Source of the DNA: Pseudomonadales bacterium
GTDB lineage: Bacteria > Pseudomonadota > Gammaproteobacteria > Pseudomonadales > Azotimanducaceae
DNA length: 64,000 bases
Reading direction: 5' to 3'
Assembly: GCA_012103505.1 (NCBI GenBank)
Contig: WLWP01000001.1
Location: 620,001 to 684,000, forward strand
Position numbers and translations under genes: made by a program. Shown in pieces: positions 8,473 to 18,026 of the stretch; within the stretch, counting starts at the first letter, position 1; the number at the start of each line of letters is the position of its first letter. The notes under the pieces are model-generated. The model worked only from the letters and a program-made list of their open reading frames with translations. It ran no database searches and was not told the DNA's origin.

Positions 8473-9383
8473 GACAGATAACGCCCGGCTCGACACTTGC
8501 TTCAGCACGTGAGGTAGGCAATCTCACGCAACGTGACGTGGCCGATGCACTCAACTTGTCGATGGCGGTCGTTCAAGCGATTGAAACTGGTGACAAAGAC
8601 AAACTCCCTGCTAACGTTTTTACTAAGGGATACATTCGAGCGTATGCCAAGTTACTCGATCTTGATCCTGAGCCGCTTGTGGCCGGTCTCGCAGGTGATG
8701 ACCTAGTTAACCGACAATCTCAGACTCGAAGTAAGCCACGCGTAGCCCCCATTCAGTTACCGCCAGCGGCCTTCGGTGCGGCGGCGGTTTGCCTGATTGT
8801 TCTACTCGTCTGGGCAGTTTGGCCTAGCGGTGATACGTCTAAAGAACAGGCAGATGGTGTGGTTGACGGGGCACCGACCGATTTCGATGAGGATGCAGCA
8901 AGCCAAAATGTTGCGTTCGGATCGACCGAACAAAACCCAGCAACGCCAAGCGCAGGTGCAGAAACTGCTGAGGAAACGAGAGTCGATGGGGATGAGACCT
9001 CAAATGGTGTGACTGAAGTAGGTGCAGATAGTTTGGATGTAGGCAATACCGCTGCGGGCAATGTCGCAACAGTTGTGATGACGAGTGACGACGATGGTTC
9101 GGAATCAGACATCAATGGCTTTCGAACCTTGACCGCCGCAGGTGATCAACGTTTGGAATTGGATTTTCTTGAAGAGTGTTGGGTTGAGATAAAAGATGCT
9201 GAAGGCGGCACTCTCTTCGCCGACCTTGGACGTCCCGGTCGAACGTTCAAGTTCCAAGGCGAAGGGCCATTTCATGTTCTGCTTGGATATGCACCGGGTG
9301 CATTGGTTAGCTTCAATGAAGAGCCTGTTGCCCTGTCGCCGCATACGCGTAACAACGTCGCGTCCGTTGTCTTGGGGCAATAA
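8454..9383 (+). CDS. rodZ: Cytoskeleton protein RodZ
   Basis: RodZ links MreB filaments to the cell-wall elongation machinery through the inner membrane. The 309-residue protein has an N-terminal HTH of the Cro type (about residues 12-75, LTQRDVADALNLSMAVVQAIE), a single membrane helix (about 103-123, AAAVCLIVLLVWAVWP), a long acidic Ser/Thr/Asp-rich periplasmic linker, and a C-terminal DUF4115 beta domain (about 225-309). The ATG at 8454 lies inside the 3' end of pilF (19-nt overlap). Its final five codons and stop are followed by an 18-bp tandem copy (separate entry). In most relatives the next gene is ispG; here it is hisS. Confidence 0.92.
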   Translation: MSEDTLGQITPGSTLASAREVGNLTQRDVADALNLSMAVVQAIETGDKDKLPANVFTKGYIRAYAKLLDLDPEPLVAGLAGDDLVNRQSQTRSKPRVAPIQLPPAAFGAAAVCLIVLLVWAVWPSGDTSKEQADGVVDGAPTDFDEDAASQNVAFGSTEQNPATPSAGAETAEETRVDGDETSNGVTEVGADSLDVGNTAAGNVATVVMTSDDDGSESDINGFRTLTAAGDQRLELDFLEECWVEIKDAEGGTLFADLGRPGRTFKFQGEGPFHVLLGYAPGALVSFNEEPVALSPHTRNNVASVVLGQ

Positions 9384-9401
9384 GTTGTCTTGGGGTAATA
9401 G
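9366..9401 (+). repeat. 18-bp tandem duplication covering the rodZ stop codon
   Basis: GTTGTCTTGGGGCAATAA (9366-9383), the last codons and stop of rodZ, is followed immediately by GTTGTCTTGGGGTAATAG (9384-9401): 16 of 18 bases are identical. The copy lies in the rodZ-hisS gap and repeats the stop codon in the same frame. Confidence 0.9.
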
Positions 9402-9444
9402 AGAGATGCAGTGCTTCACGGTTGACGAGCGGGGGACTTAATTA

Positions 9445-10704
9445 ATGGTCCAAGCAGTACGTGGGATGCGCGACGTCCTACCTCAAGAAGCGCGGCGTTG
9501 GCGGCTAGTGGAAGATGCAGTCACAGGTGTGTTGCGCTCCTTCGCATATGAAGAGATGCAATTACCGCTACTAGAATTCACTGAGCTGTTTTCAAGAGGC
9601 GTTGGCGAAGCCACTGACATTATTGAGAAAGAGATGTACACCCTCAATGATCGGGACGGCGACTCTTTGAGCTTGCGACCAGAAGGTACTGCGAGCTGTG
9701 TGCGGTCTTTGCAAGAGCATGGGTTGTTGTATAACCAGACTCAGAAAGTATTCTACACGGGTCCTATGTTTCGCTATGAGAAACCGCAGAAGGGTCGTTA
9801 TCGGCAATTTTCTCAGATCGGCGCAGAAGCATTTGGTTTCCAAGGCCCCGATCTTGACGTGGAGCTACTCCTGATGTGTGCCGAGTTTTGGCGTGTGTTG
9901 GGACTCACAGACTTCGTACAATTAGAACTCAATACAATCGGTGCTCAGGCGTCTCGAATCAAGTATCGAGAAGCGTTAGTCGCGTTTCTAATGCCGCTGC
10001 GTGAACAGTTGGATGAGGATAGTCAGCGGCGTCTGACGACCAATCCGATGCGGATCCTCGACTCAAAGAACGAGACCACACAAGCGTTGCTGGCTGATGC
10101 ACCGAGTCTGGCAGATTATGTTGATGATGACAGTCTCGCTCATTTTAATTCCCTTTGTGCCTCGCTGGATGAGGGCGGTTTAACTTATGTTGTGAATCCA
10201 CGCCTTGTTCGAGGCTTGGATTACTACACTCATACCGTCTTTGAATGGACGACAAATGCGTTAGGTTCGCAAGGCACAGTCTGTGCGGGTGGCCGGTATG
10301 ATGGATTGGTCGAACAGTTAGGTGGAAAAGCAACACCGGGCGCTGGTTTTGCTATGGGCGTGGATCGCATCGTCTTGCTCCATGAACAGGTCCACCAAGA
10401 CCTCCCTAACCCATCCGTGGATGTGTACGTTTGTTTTGCACAAGAGAGTATGATGCGCGCTGCGCAATTATTGGCGCAGAACTTGAGAGAAGACCAGTTC
10501 CGAGTGCGAGTGCATATGGGCGGCGGCAATTTTAAGAAGCAGCTCAAGCGAGCCGACGGCAGTGGTGCACGGTGGGCCCTTATTTTGGGTGAACAAGAAC
10601 TCGTAGACGGCACAGTGACCGTCAAAGATTTACAGACAGGTGATCAGGAAACGGTAACGAATGCAGCGTTGCGCGGTCATATATCGAGTGAAACGACTAG
10701 CTGA
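9445..10704 (+). CDS. hisS: Histidyl-tRNA synthetase
   Basis: HisRS is a class II aminoacyl-tRNA synthetase. The 419-residue sequence starts VRGMRDVLPQEARRW, includes motif 1 around residues 38-62, motif 2 (MFRYEKPQKGRYRQFSQIG, about 110-128), the HisA segment RGLDYYTHTVFEW (about 255-267) and motif 3 (GFAMGVDRIVLL, about 298-309), then an anticodon-binding domain. The start is ATG 9445. It is separated from rodZ by 61 bp with no room for ispG, which normally sits between them. yfgM follows after 47 bp. Confidence 0.97.
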   Translation: MVQAVRGMRDVLPQEARRWRLVEDAVTGVLRSFAYEEMQLPLLEFTELFSRGVGEATDIIEKEMYTLNDRDGDSLSLRPEGTASCVRSLQEHGLLYNQTQKVFYTGPMFRYEKPQKGRYRQFSQIGAEAFGFQGPDLDVELLLMCAEFWRVLGLTDFVQLELNTIGAQASRIKYREALVAFLMPLREQLDEDSQRRLTTNPMRILDSKNETTQALLADAPSLADYVDDDSLAHFNSLCASLDEGGLTYVVNPRLVRGLDYYTHTVFEWTTNALGSQGTVCAGGRYDGLVEQLGGKATPGAGFAMGVDRIVLLHEQVHQDLPNPSVDVYVCFAQESMMRAAQLLAQNLREDQFRVRVHMGGGNFKKQLKRADGSGARWALILGEQELVDGTVTVKDLQTGDQETVTNAALRGHISSETTS

Positions 10705-10751
10705 CGCCTAGAAACTAAACAAGAGAAAGAACAAGAGGATGGAAGTAACGA

Positions 10752-11525
10752 GTGTCTGAGTATCTCGAAGAAGAAGAACAACTTGTCCGGCTAAAGAGTT
10801 GGTGGGACGAGAACGGAACGGCATTAGTTGTCGGCGTTGTTGCCCTGGTCGGGGGAATCATTGGTTGGAGTTGGTTCGGGAGCTATTCTGAAACTCAACG
10901 ACATGATTCCACTCGAGCCTACGAGGCATATGAGACCGCGATCGCTGGCGAAAAGGTTGGCCATCTTGAGACGCTCCGGCAAGAATTTGGTGGTAGCGCG
11001 GTCCATCTTTTTGCCTTGTTTGACCAAGCTAAAACTGCGGTTGCTGAAGGCGATACGGCAACTGCACAAACACTTTTAGATGAAGCCATCAGCGCCGGAG
11101 ACGATCAAATCGTTGTGGATCTTGCGCGGATACGTCTGGCAAAACTACAAAGAGAGTTAGGACTTTCGGATGAAGCGCTGCAGACACTTGATGTGGTTCG
11201 CAACGAAGGTTATCGAGCCTTGGTTTTGGAAGCGAAAGGAGACATTCACGCCTCCAGGGGAGAGATTGAGCTTGCCCACCAGTCGTATCAAGTGGCTGTC
11301 GAGAGTCTTCTGCAAGGTGAGACTCGACCCTTTTTGAACATGAAACTTGAGAACACCGCACCATTTGGCGATGAATATGTCGCGATGACTGACACACTTA
11401 CTGAAGCGCTGAAAGCGGCCGAAGACACACTAGAAGCTGCGGCTCAAGATGCCGAATCTCAATTAGTTGAAGAAACCGAAGCTGAACTGGAAACAGCTAC
11501 CGAAGATAGTTCTGCTGATGAGTAA
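10752..11525 (+). CDS. yfgM: Ancillary SecYEG translocon subunit YfgM
   Basis: YfgM is an inner-membrane protein with a periplasmic TPR domain that associates with SecYEG and PpiD. The 257-residue protein has a cytoplasmic N-terminus (SEYLEEEEQLVRLKSWW), a membrane helix (about residues 23-45) and a helical TPR region up to about 205, then an acidic, Ala/Glu-rich tail. The start is GTG 10752 with a purine-rich AGAGGA site about 12 nt upstream. The tail is longer than in E. coli (206 residues). It overlaps bamB by 8 nt. The hisS-yfgM-bamB-der order is conserved across gammaproteobacteria. Confidence 0.92.
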   Translation: MSEYLEEEEQLVRLKSWWDENGTALVVGVVALVGGIIGWSWFGSYSETQRHDSTRAYEAYETAIAGEKVGHLETLRQEFGGSAVHLFALFDQAKTAVAEGDTATAQTLLDEAISAGDDQIVVDLARIRLAKLQRELGLSDEALQTLDVVRNEGYRALVLEAKGDIHASRGEIELAHQSYQVAVESLLQGETRPFLNMKLENTAPFGDEYVAMTDTLTEALKAAEDTLEAAAQDAESQLVEETEAELETATEDSSADE

Positions 11526-12756
11526 CACGATTTCCAAATTTTCGGCTGTGGCGATGATGAGTTTTTTCATTGCGGGATGTAGCTGGTTTACCTGGCTGCC
11601 CTGGATTGAAGAAGACGAAGAGACAAAGAAAGAAGAACCTGCCGAGCTGGTTAAGTTCGATGCTGAATTCGAATTCAAACGGGTTTGGAAGGGGAGTGTG
11701 GGCGAGGGTTTGGGTAAGAAATACCTTCGGCTCGTACCAGGCGTAGTTGCTGATCGGGTGATCGCGGTTGACGGCTACGGGGTGATCGAGTCACGAGACA
11801 GATTTAGTGGCAAGCGGCTCTGGCGTACGCAGGTTGACAAGATCAAGAAGGGGTTCTTCGGTCGGTTTAATTTTGTAGATCGTTCGGATCAAAGTTTTAT
11901 CAGTGGCGGCGTGGGCGTTGGTGAAGGGCTAGCTCTTTTAGGCACGACTGAGGGTCAGGTAATCGCCATCGATATAGCGACGGGCGAAGAACGTTGGCGA
12001 GCTGAACTTCGCAGTGAAGTTTTATCGACCCCTGCGGCTGATGACGGTTACGTCTTTGCGCAGACAATCGACGGACGGATCGTTGCGATGAATGTCTCAG
12101 ATGGAGAGCAAGCCTGGACCTATGACAATCAGGTGCCGATTTTGACGTTGCGTGGTACGAGTTCTCCGGTGGTTCAAGATGGCATTGTTTACTCAGGATT
12201 TGCCAATGGCAAAATCCTCGCCTTTAGGGCTGAAAACGGCGAGCCCATTTGGGAGCACCGGGTGATATTGCCGGAAGGTCGCTCCGAATTACAGAGGATG
12301 GTGGACGTTGATTCACGTCCGATCGTGACCCAGAACCAAGTGTTTGCTGCCGCCTACCATGGACGAGTGAAGTCGGTATCTCGGCGTGATGGTTCGCCTC
12401 GTTGGGAGCAAGACATATCTACCTTTTTGGATCTCGCTCGCGGTTATAGCCAAATTTATGTCGTCGATGAAGACGACGTTATTAGTGCGATCGATGAAAA
12501 CAGCGGCGAAGTAGTGTGGACTCAAGAGTCCTTTCGGTTACGTAAGTTGAGTGCCCCAATCGCTTTCTCTAATTACCTGATCGTAGGTGACGAACAAGGC
12601 TATCTGCACATCATCGCGCAGAGGGACGGTCGATTGCTCGGTAGGCGCAAAGTCGACGGCAAAGGAATTCGAAGCAACATGGTCGTCGCTGATGCCACGG
12701 TATTTGTGCAAGGCAATAGCGGTAGTCTTCATGCGCTGGAAATAGAGCGCCGCTAA
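11518..12756 (+). CDS. bamB: Outer membrane assembly lipoprotein BamB
   Basis: BamB is a lipoprotein of the BAM complex that inserts beta-barrel proteins into the outer membrane. I chose ATG 11518 (8-nt overlap with yfgM): it gives a short signal peptide ending in the lipobox FIAGC with the lipidated Cys at residue 21. The rest is an eight-bladed PQQ-type beta-propeller, with repeats such as GEERWRAELRSEVLSTPA and GEVVWTQES. 412 residues against 392 in E. coli. An acidic/lysine stretch (EEDEETKKEEPAE) follows the signal. The stop TAA is directly followed by the der ATG. Confidence 0.95.
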   Translation: MSNTISKFSAVAMMSFFIAGCSWFTWLPWIEEDEETKKEEPAELVKFDAEFEFKRVWKGSVGEGLGKKYLRLVPGVVADRVIAVDGYGVIESRDRFSGKRLWRTQVDKIKKGFFGRFNFVDRSDQSFISGGVGVGEGLALLGTTEGQVIAIDIATGEERWRAELRSEVLSTPAADDGYVFAQTIDGRIVAMNVSDGEQAWTYDNQVPILTLRGTSSPVVQDGIVYSGFANGKILAFRAENGEPIWEHRVILPEGRSELQRMVDVDSRPIVTQNQVFAAAYHGRVKSVSRRDGSPRWEQDISTFLDLARGYSQIYVVDEDDVISAIDENSGEVVWTQESFRLRKLSAPIAFSNYLIVGDEQGYLHIIAQRDGRLLGRRKVDGKGIRSNMVVADATVFVQGNSGSLHALEIERR

Positions 12757-14166
12757 ATGTCTGCCCCAACTGTGGTGCTTATTGGTCGACCGAATGTCGG
12801 TAAGTCCACAATCTTCAACAAACTAACGCGCACACGTGCAGCCCTTGTTGCCAATGTACCCGGCCTGACAAGAGATCGCCGTTACGGTCAAGCGACACTC
12901 AACGATAGAGCCGTAAACCTCATTGATACCGGTGGCCTGTTCGGCGACCACGAGCTCGTGGAAGTGCTTTCGGAACAAACCCGCCTCGCTGTGACCGAAG
13001 CTGATGTCGTGATCGCGGTATTTGATGCGCGCGACGGCATAACGAATGCGGACCACGATGTAATCGACTACCTCCGCCGGGAGGACATTCCGTTTATCCC
13101 CGTGTTAAACAAGGTAGATGGATTAGACGAAAACACTATAGTCGCTGAGTTTGCCCAGTTTGGCTTCGCAGACCCCCTGCTGATGTCTGCAACGAACAAT
13201 CGCGGCCTGCGGACCCTGGGCGAAATGGTTGTGGAGGCGCTCGGCAGTCTTACTGCTGACCCAGGCGACGACGCGTTTGATGTCGAGGGGGTCAAGGTTG
13301 CGATTGTTGGACGTCCCAACGTTGGTAAGTCGACGTTGATCAACCGGCTTTTGGGCGAGGAGCGCCAAGTTGTCTTTGATATGCCAGGTACGACCCGTGA
13401 CGCCATCGATATTCCTTTTGAGAGCGACGGGACTCAGTATGTCCTGATTGATACCGCCGGTGTTCGACGCAAAGGCAAAGTTGACGAAATTGTGGAAAAG
13501 TTCAGCGTCGTGAAAGCGCTGGATGCAATGGAGCGAGCGCATGTAGTTGTGCTTGTTGTGGATGCTCGCGAAGGCATCGTTGATCAAGACCTACACGTTC
13601 TGCAGTACGCATTAGATGCCGGTGCCGCAATGGTATTGGCTGTAAACAAATGCGATGGACTTGATGAAGATCAGCGAGCTCGAGTTAGGACTGGTGTTGA
13701 TCGCAAACTGAACTTCATCCCATGGTTACCGATTCACAGAATTTCGGCGCTACACGGAACCGGAGTTGGACACTTGCTAGGTAAGGTAGACGAAGTTTAC
13801 GAGGCGGGAGAATTTGAGGTTTCTACTTCGTTACTGACGAAACTCGTACGTAACCTTGTTGAAACACATCCTGCGCCAGCTGTGCGTGGTAGACAAATCA
13901 AAATCAAGATGGCGACCCACAGTGGTGCACATCCTCCGTCGGTGACGATTCACGGCAACCAGCTCAAGTCTTTGCCTGCCAGTTACAAACGCTACTTGGA
14001 GAATGGGATTCGCGAGGCACTCAACTTAGTGGGTAATCCTGTAAAACTTGAGTTTCGCGACAGCGACAATCCGTTCGCTGGACGACGTAACCAGCTGACT
14101 AAGCGGCAACAAGTCCACCGCTCGCGAGTGGTAAAACGACGCAAACAGCGAAAGAAATCTCGTTAG
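12757..14166 (+). CDS. der: Ribosome-associated GTPase Der (EngA)
   Basis: Der is an essential GTPase with two tandem G domains needed for 50S subunit maturation. Both P-loops read GRPNVGKST (about residues 8-16 and 190-198), each followed by switch and G3 (DTGGL, DTAGV) and G4 (NKVD, NKCD) motifs; a KH-like domain occupies about residues 370-455. The C-terminus is very basic (VVKRRKQRKKSR). 469 residues is within the family range. It starts immediately after the bamB stop and its stop overlaps the convergent M23 peptidase gene by 4 nt. Confidence 0.97.
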   Translation: MSAPTVVLIGRPNVGKSTIFNKLTRTRAALVANVPGLTRDRRYGQATLNDRAVNLIDTGGLFGDHELVEVLSEQTRLAVTEADVVIAVFDARDGITNADHDVIDYLRREDIPFIPVLNKVDGLDENTIVAEFAQFGFADPLLMSATNNRGLRTLGEMVVEALGSLTADPGDDAFDVEGVKVAIVGRPNVGKSTLINRLLGEERQVVFDMPGTTRDAIDIPFESDGTQYVLIDTAGVRRKGKVDEIVEKFSVVKALDAMERAHVVVLVVDAREGIVDQDLHVLQYALDAGAAMVLAVNKCDGLDEDQRARVRTGVDRKLNFIPWLPIHRISALHGTGVGHLLGKVDEVYEAGEFEVSTSLLTKLVRNLVETHPAPAVRGRQIKIKMATHSGAHPPSVTIHGNQLKSLPASYKRYLENGIREALNLVGNPVKLEFRDSDNPFAGRRNQLTKRQQVHRSRVVKRRKQRKKSR

Positions 14167-14978
14167 TTTGGCAGGCTAGTCACAGTTTGGTTTAGGGCTT
14201 CGGCAAATATAGTTGGGTCAACACGGGTCCCATTCAGGCTGACGGACCAGTGTAAATGAGGCCCCGTAGCCCTTCCTGTAGCCCCGACCAGCCCGATGGT
14301 TTGTCCTTTCGACACCTCTTCGTTCTCCGCAACTTCTAGCTTGCTCATGTGGCAATACATCGTAATAAGTCCGCGACCGTGGTCGATAAATATTGTATTA
14401 CCGTTAAAGTAAAGTTCGTCTGCCAGTGTGACTGTGCCGCCGCCAGCAGCGCCGATCGGCGTGCCGCTGTCCGCGGCTATATCTAGGCCGCTGTGGGGAC
14501 TGCGTGGTTTGCCGTTAAAAAATCTTTTGTGTCCGAACAGGCTTGTGGTGATGCCATTTAGGGGTAATTGGAATCCGTTGGCGACCTTGTGGTCGGTTCG
14601 ATGGCTTGCATAGAGGCCGCGTTGTCGCACGGATTCGCGCTGGATGCGCTCTTGTACTTCTGGTGGTGGGCTGACCAGAGCCTCATTTTTGATTGTGATG
14701 TGTTGTTCTGTATAGGCGTGTGGGTGGATGGTGAAGCTGTGAGTATGTTGTGCCCCGTTTTGCTCATAAGTTAATGCTGATTCCCCTGGCTCCGTGGCGA
14801 TGGGTATGGCCACGAGTGCCCACCCGTTTGCGGCAAAAACTGCCTTATCTCGGTAGGCCACATTGGTTGCATCTGTGGGGATCTTGAATCTATAGATTCC
14901 TCCTGGGATCGGGTTTGTGGTTTCGCCGTAGGTGATCGCAGCAAAGCTGAACAAGAGAAGGGCCAAAACTAACTTCAT
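14163..14978 (-). CDS. M23 family (LytM-type) peptidase, exported
   Basis: A 271-residue protein with a cleavable signal peptide (about residues 1-18, MKLVLALLLFSFAAITYG), an N-terminal beta domain and a C-terminal M23 metallopeptidase domain (about 150-262). The zinc ligands are visible as HSGLD (His and Asp) and HLHW; a second catalytic His sits in MYCHMSK. All needed residues are present, so it is likely an active peptidoglycan endopeptidase and not a degenerate EnvC/NlpD-type activator. It overlaps the upstream xseA stop by 4 nt, so the two are co-transcribed. The precise substrate is unknown. Confidence 0.88.
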   Translation of the reverse strand: MKLVLALLLFSFAAITYGETTNPIPGGIYRFKIPTDATNVAYRDKAVFAANGWALVAIPIATEPGESALTYEQNGAQHTHSFTIHPHAYTEQHITIKNEALVSPPPEVQERIQRESVRQRGLYASHRTDHKVANGFQLPLNGITTSLFGHKRFFNGKPRSPHSGLDIAADSGTPIGAAGGGTVTLADELYFNGNTIFIDHGRGLITMYCHMSKLEVAENEEVSKGQTIGLVGATGRATGPHLHWSVSLNGTRVDPTIFAEALNQTVTSLPN

Positions 14979-16333
14979 TTTTCTAAATCCGATAACGTTT
15001 GTGGACTTGTTTTATCGACTTTCGTGGCGATGGAACCATCAGATACGTATACAGTAACGAGATCATTCTGTTTCACATCAGTTATTGAAGAAACGACCGA
15101 ACCTAGCGCGTTGGTTGCGAGGGCGTAGCCCCTATCAATTGTCGGCAGTGGCGAAAGATTGTGCAGCATCCGAGACTGATGGCCGAGATTGTCTACGCCG
15201 CTCGTGATTTTTGCGGTCATACAACGAAGCAAGTCCGAGTGATGTTGATTAATCCGCGATTGCAACTGGCCAATCAGATTGTGCGGTGCCTGCTGATTGA
15301 GGCGGGACTGCAGGTGCTGCGTTTGGTGACGAGCTGAGTCAATGTTGGTTCGCGCAGCTCTGCGACCTCGTTCGAGTAACTCTCGAATTCTCGTTTTTTG
15401 CCGCTCAAGGATATCGATTGGATCAGCGATTCTTAGAGCGAGGTTTTCGATTCTCAGGTGTTGGTGCTCTACGTACCGCTGAAACATGCCCACTAAGTGA
15501 CGTTCATATCCTTGAAACTCGCTAGCTAGCTCAACTCGGTCAGGACTCACAAGCTCCGCAGCAGCACTTGGTGTCGCTGCTCTGACATCGGCAACAAAGT
15601 CCGCGATCGTGACATCAATCTCATGCCCAACGGCAGAGACCGTGGGTATGGGACTTTCGTGCAGAGCACGGGCTAAGCGTTCAGAATTGAAGGGCCAGAG
15701 ATCTTCTAAGCTACCGCCACCACGTGTCAGGAGGATGATGTCCGGCGCTTGCGCTATAGCCAGTCTTAGCGCGCGGAGTAAATCCTCCTCAGCCGCTTCG
15801 CCCTGTACTAGACAAGGAACAAGGAGAATATCCAGCGAGGGGTAGCGACGGGCAAGTACTGCTCTTACGTCACGGAACGCTGCACCGGTTGGGGAAGTTA
15901 CAACTGCAATCTTTTTTGGGTGAGGAGGTAAGCCTCGTTTGGTTGCGCTTGCGAATAGCCCTTCGGTTGCAAGCTTGGCCTTAAGTTTGTCAAAGGCTTG
16001 TCGAAGTGCACCCTCGCCTGCAGCTTCCATATGATCGACGATGATCTGGAACTCACCGCGACCTTCGTAGAGGCTCACGCGACCTCGAATCAGTACTAGT
16101 TGACCGTCACCAGGCTGCATCTGGACGCTACGATTGCGATTGGCGAACATCGCGCATCGGACCTGCGCACGCTCGTCCTTCAAGGTGAAGTACCAGTGCC
16201 CAGAGCGAGGACGTGCAAAGTTAGACATCTCGCCCAAGACCCAAACATCGTGAAAACGGTCTTCGATGGTGATTCGGGCTTGGCGATTTAGATCTGTTAC
16301 GGTGAGAACGTTTTGTTCGTTGGTTTGGTCCAC
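14975..16333 (-). CDS. xseA: Exodeoxyribonuclease VII large subunit
   Basis: XseA is the catalytic large subunit of exonuclease VII, which degrades single-stranded DNA. The sequence has the N-terminal OB-fold (about residues 7-105, VLGEMSNFARPRSGHWYFTLKD), the catalytic domain (GLPPHPKKIAVVTSPTGAA; LLTRGGGSLEDLWPFN) and a long coiled-coil region (about 265-400). I chose GTG 16333, giving 452 residues against 456 in E. coli; the frame is open to 16435 but the extra residues lack family support. No strong ribosome site is seen before this GTG, so the start is uncertain. The divergent xseA/guaB arrangement is the same as in E. coli. The small subunit gene xseB is not in the window. Confidence 0.92.
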   Translation of the reverse strand: MDQTNEQNVLTVTDLNRQARITIEDRFHDVWVLGEMSNFARPRSGHWYFTLKDERAQVRCAMFANRNRSVQMQPGDGQLVLIRGRVSLYEGRGEFQIIVDHMEAAGEGALRQAFDKLKAKLATEGLFASATKRGLPPHPKKIAVVTSPTGAAFRDVRAVLARRYPSLDILLVPCLVQGEAAEEDLLRALRLAIAQAPDIILLTRGGGSLEDLWPFNSERLARALHESPIPTVSAVGHEIDVTIADFVADVRAATPSAAAELVSPDRVELASEFQGYERHLVGMFQRYVEHQHLRIENLALRIADPIDILERQKTRIRELLERGRRAARTNIDSARHQTQHLQSRLNQQAPHNLIGQLQSRINQHHSDLLRCMTAKITSGVDNLGHQSRMLHNLSPLPTIDRGYALATNALGSVVSSITDVKQNDLVTVYVSDGSIATKVDKTSPQTLSDLEK

Positions 16334-16443
16334 GGCCCATTCTGAGTTGTCCGCTCGATAGTGTAAACAGTGGCTGATTCGTAGGGGTAGCGCGGGTCGG
16401 AATATAAAAGCACGTCTTTTCGCACGGAATAGCAAGTCTCGAA

Positions 16444-16472
16444 TTTACTTAAGGGACGAGGATCGGTAATAT
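16444..16472 (+). promoter_or_regulatory. Candidate promoter for guaB-guaA
   Basis: TTTACT (16444-16449) and TAATAT (16467-16472) are spaced by 17 bp, with the guaB ATG 22 bp after the -10 box and a GGGG ribosome site at 16484-16487. Matches to consensus are partial. Confidence 0.4.
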
Positions 16473-16494
16473 GCCGCTTTTGCGGGGATCCTAA

Positions 16495-17964
16495 ATGTTG
16501 CGGATAGCAGCCGATGCATTAACTTTCGACGACGTTCTCCTCCTGCCTGCCTACTCCCAAGTTCTTCCATCCGATGTTTCGCTGCAGACGCGCTTAACGC
16601 GTGACATCCAGCTCAACATTCCACTGATCTCTTCTGCCATGGATACAGTGACAGAAGCTCGACTTGCTATTGCGGTCGCGCAGGAAGGTGGCATTGGTAT
16701 TGTGCATAAGAATATGAGTATCGAGCAGCAGGCCAAAGAAGTACGGGCGGTCAAAAAATTCGAATCTGGGATCATTCGCGATCCGGTAACGATCGGTCCA
16801 GATGCGAGCATACAAGAACTGTATGCGACGACTATGGATAACGGCATTTCTGGATTACCTGTCGTTGTTGGGGATGATCTAGTGGGTATCGTGACGAGTC
16901 GAGACGTTCGCTTCGAAGACCGTATTGATGCCAGCGTACGAGACGTTATGACTAAGAAAGAAGATCTGGTCACCGCTCTAGAGGGTACCGGGTTTGATGA
17001 AATTACCCGAATTCTGCATGAACACAGAATCGAGAAAGTCCTTCTGATCAACGAGTCGTTTGAACTGACCGGCATGGTGACGGTAAAGGACATCGCCAAA
17101 GCGCAAGCCTTCCCGAGAGCCTGCAAGGATTCTCTTGGTCAGCTTCGCGTTGGAGCGAGCGTTGGCACAAGTGAAGAGACGGATGATCGAGTCGGTGCGT
17201 TGGTCGAGGCTGGTGTTGATGTGGTCGTGGTCGATACAGCCCATGGTCATTCTCAATTCGTTTTAGATCGAATTGCTTGGATGAAACAGACCTACCCAAA
17301 CCTCAATGTCATCGGCGGCAACGTCGCGACTTATGACGGCGCTAGAGCGTTGATTGACGCTGGTGTGGATGCTGTGAAAGTTGGCATTGGACCGGGTTCT
17401 ATATGCACGACACGGATAGTTGCGGGTATCGGGGTGCCGCAGATCACTGCGATCGCCGAAGCAAGTAAAGCTGGTGCTGAGGAAGACATTCCGATCATCG
17501 CGGACGGGGGTATTCGCTATTCTGGGGACATCGCCAAGGCACTCGTTGCCGGTGCGAGCTCGATAATGGTCGGTAGCCTGCTCGCGGGTACTGATGAAGC
17601 ACCGGGAGAGGTTGAGCTATATCAGGGGCGGACGTACAAATCTTATCGCGGTATGGGCTCAATGGGTGCGATGTCGCGGAGCAATGGGTCCAGCGACCGC
17701 TATTTCCAAGAAGTTGAAGGAGATGGCCGTAAACTTGTACCTGAAGGCATCGAAGGTCGAGTCGCCTATCGCGGACCAGTGAGTCCCATCGTGCATCAAT
17801 TGATGGGTGGCTTGCGTGCTTCTATGGGCTACACGGGCAGTGCGGACGTCACAGCAATGCGTACCCAACCTGAATTTGTCCGCGTCAGTGCCGCGAGTGT
17901 CGTTGAATCACATGTGCATGATGTGGCCATAACAAAAGAGGCTCCAAACTACCCGGTTAGCTGA
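16495..17964 (+). CDS. guaB: Inosine-5'-monophosphate dehydrogenase
   Basis: GuaB oxidises IMP to XMP, the committed step of GMP synthesis. The 489-residue protein (E. coli 488) has the TIM barrel interrupted by two CBS domains (about residues 94-205), the catalytic cysteine C304 in [13 protein letters not shown], the phosphate-binding [10 protein letters not shown] segment and the active-site flap RGMGSMGAM with the R-Y pair. The start is ATG 16495. guaA follows within 62 bp, forming the usual gua operon. Confidence 0.97.
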   Translation: MLRIAADALTFDDVLLLPAYSQVLPSDVSLQTRLTRDIQLNIPLISSAMDTVTEARLAIAVAQEGGIGIVHKNMSIEQQAKEVRAVKKFESGIIRDPVTIGPDASIQELYATTMDNGISGLPVVVGDDLVGIVTSRDVRFEDRIDASVRDVMTKKEDLVTALEGTGFDEITRILHEHRIEKVLLINESFELTGMVTVKDIAKAQAFPRACKDSLGQLRVGASVGTSEETDDRVGALVEAGVDVVVVDTAHGHSQFVLDRIAWMKQTYPNLNVIGGNVATYDGARALIDAGVDAVKVGIGPGSICTTRIVAGIGVPQITAIAEASKAGAEEDIPIIADGGIRYSGDIAKALVAGASSIMVGSLLAGTDEAPGEVELYQGRTYKSYRGMGSMGAMSRSNGSSDRYFQEVEGDGRKLVPEGIEGRVAYRGPVSPIVHQLMGGLRASMGYTGSADVTAMRTQPEFVRVSAASVVESHVHDVAITKEAPNYPVS

Positions 17965-18026
17965 GCCAGTGGTTGCCCACAAGAGTCCAACTTAGTCCCG
18001 AAACAAAACAACAGTTAGAAACGTTA

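Noticed and set aside
16551..17126. 191-residue open frame antisense to guaB
   Set aside because: It mirrors guaB codons, starts and ends arbitrarily and is composed of Ser/Thr/Arg-rich sequence without a recognisable domain. guaB on the other strand is certain.
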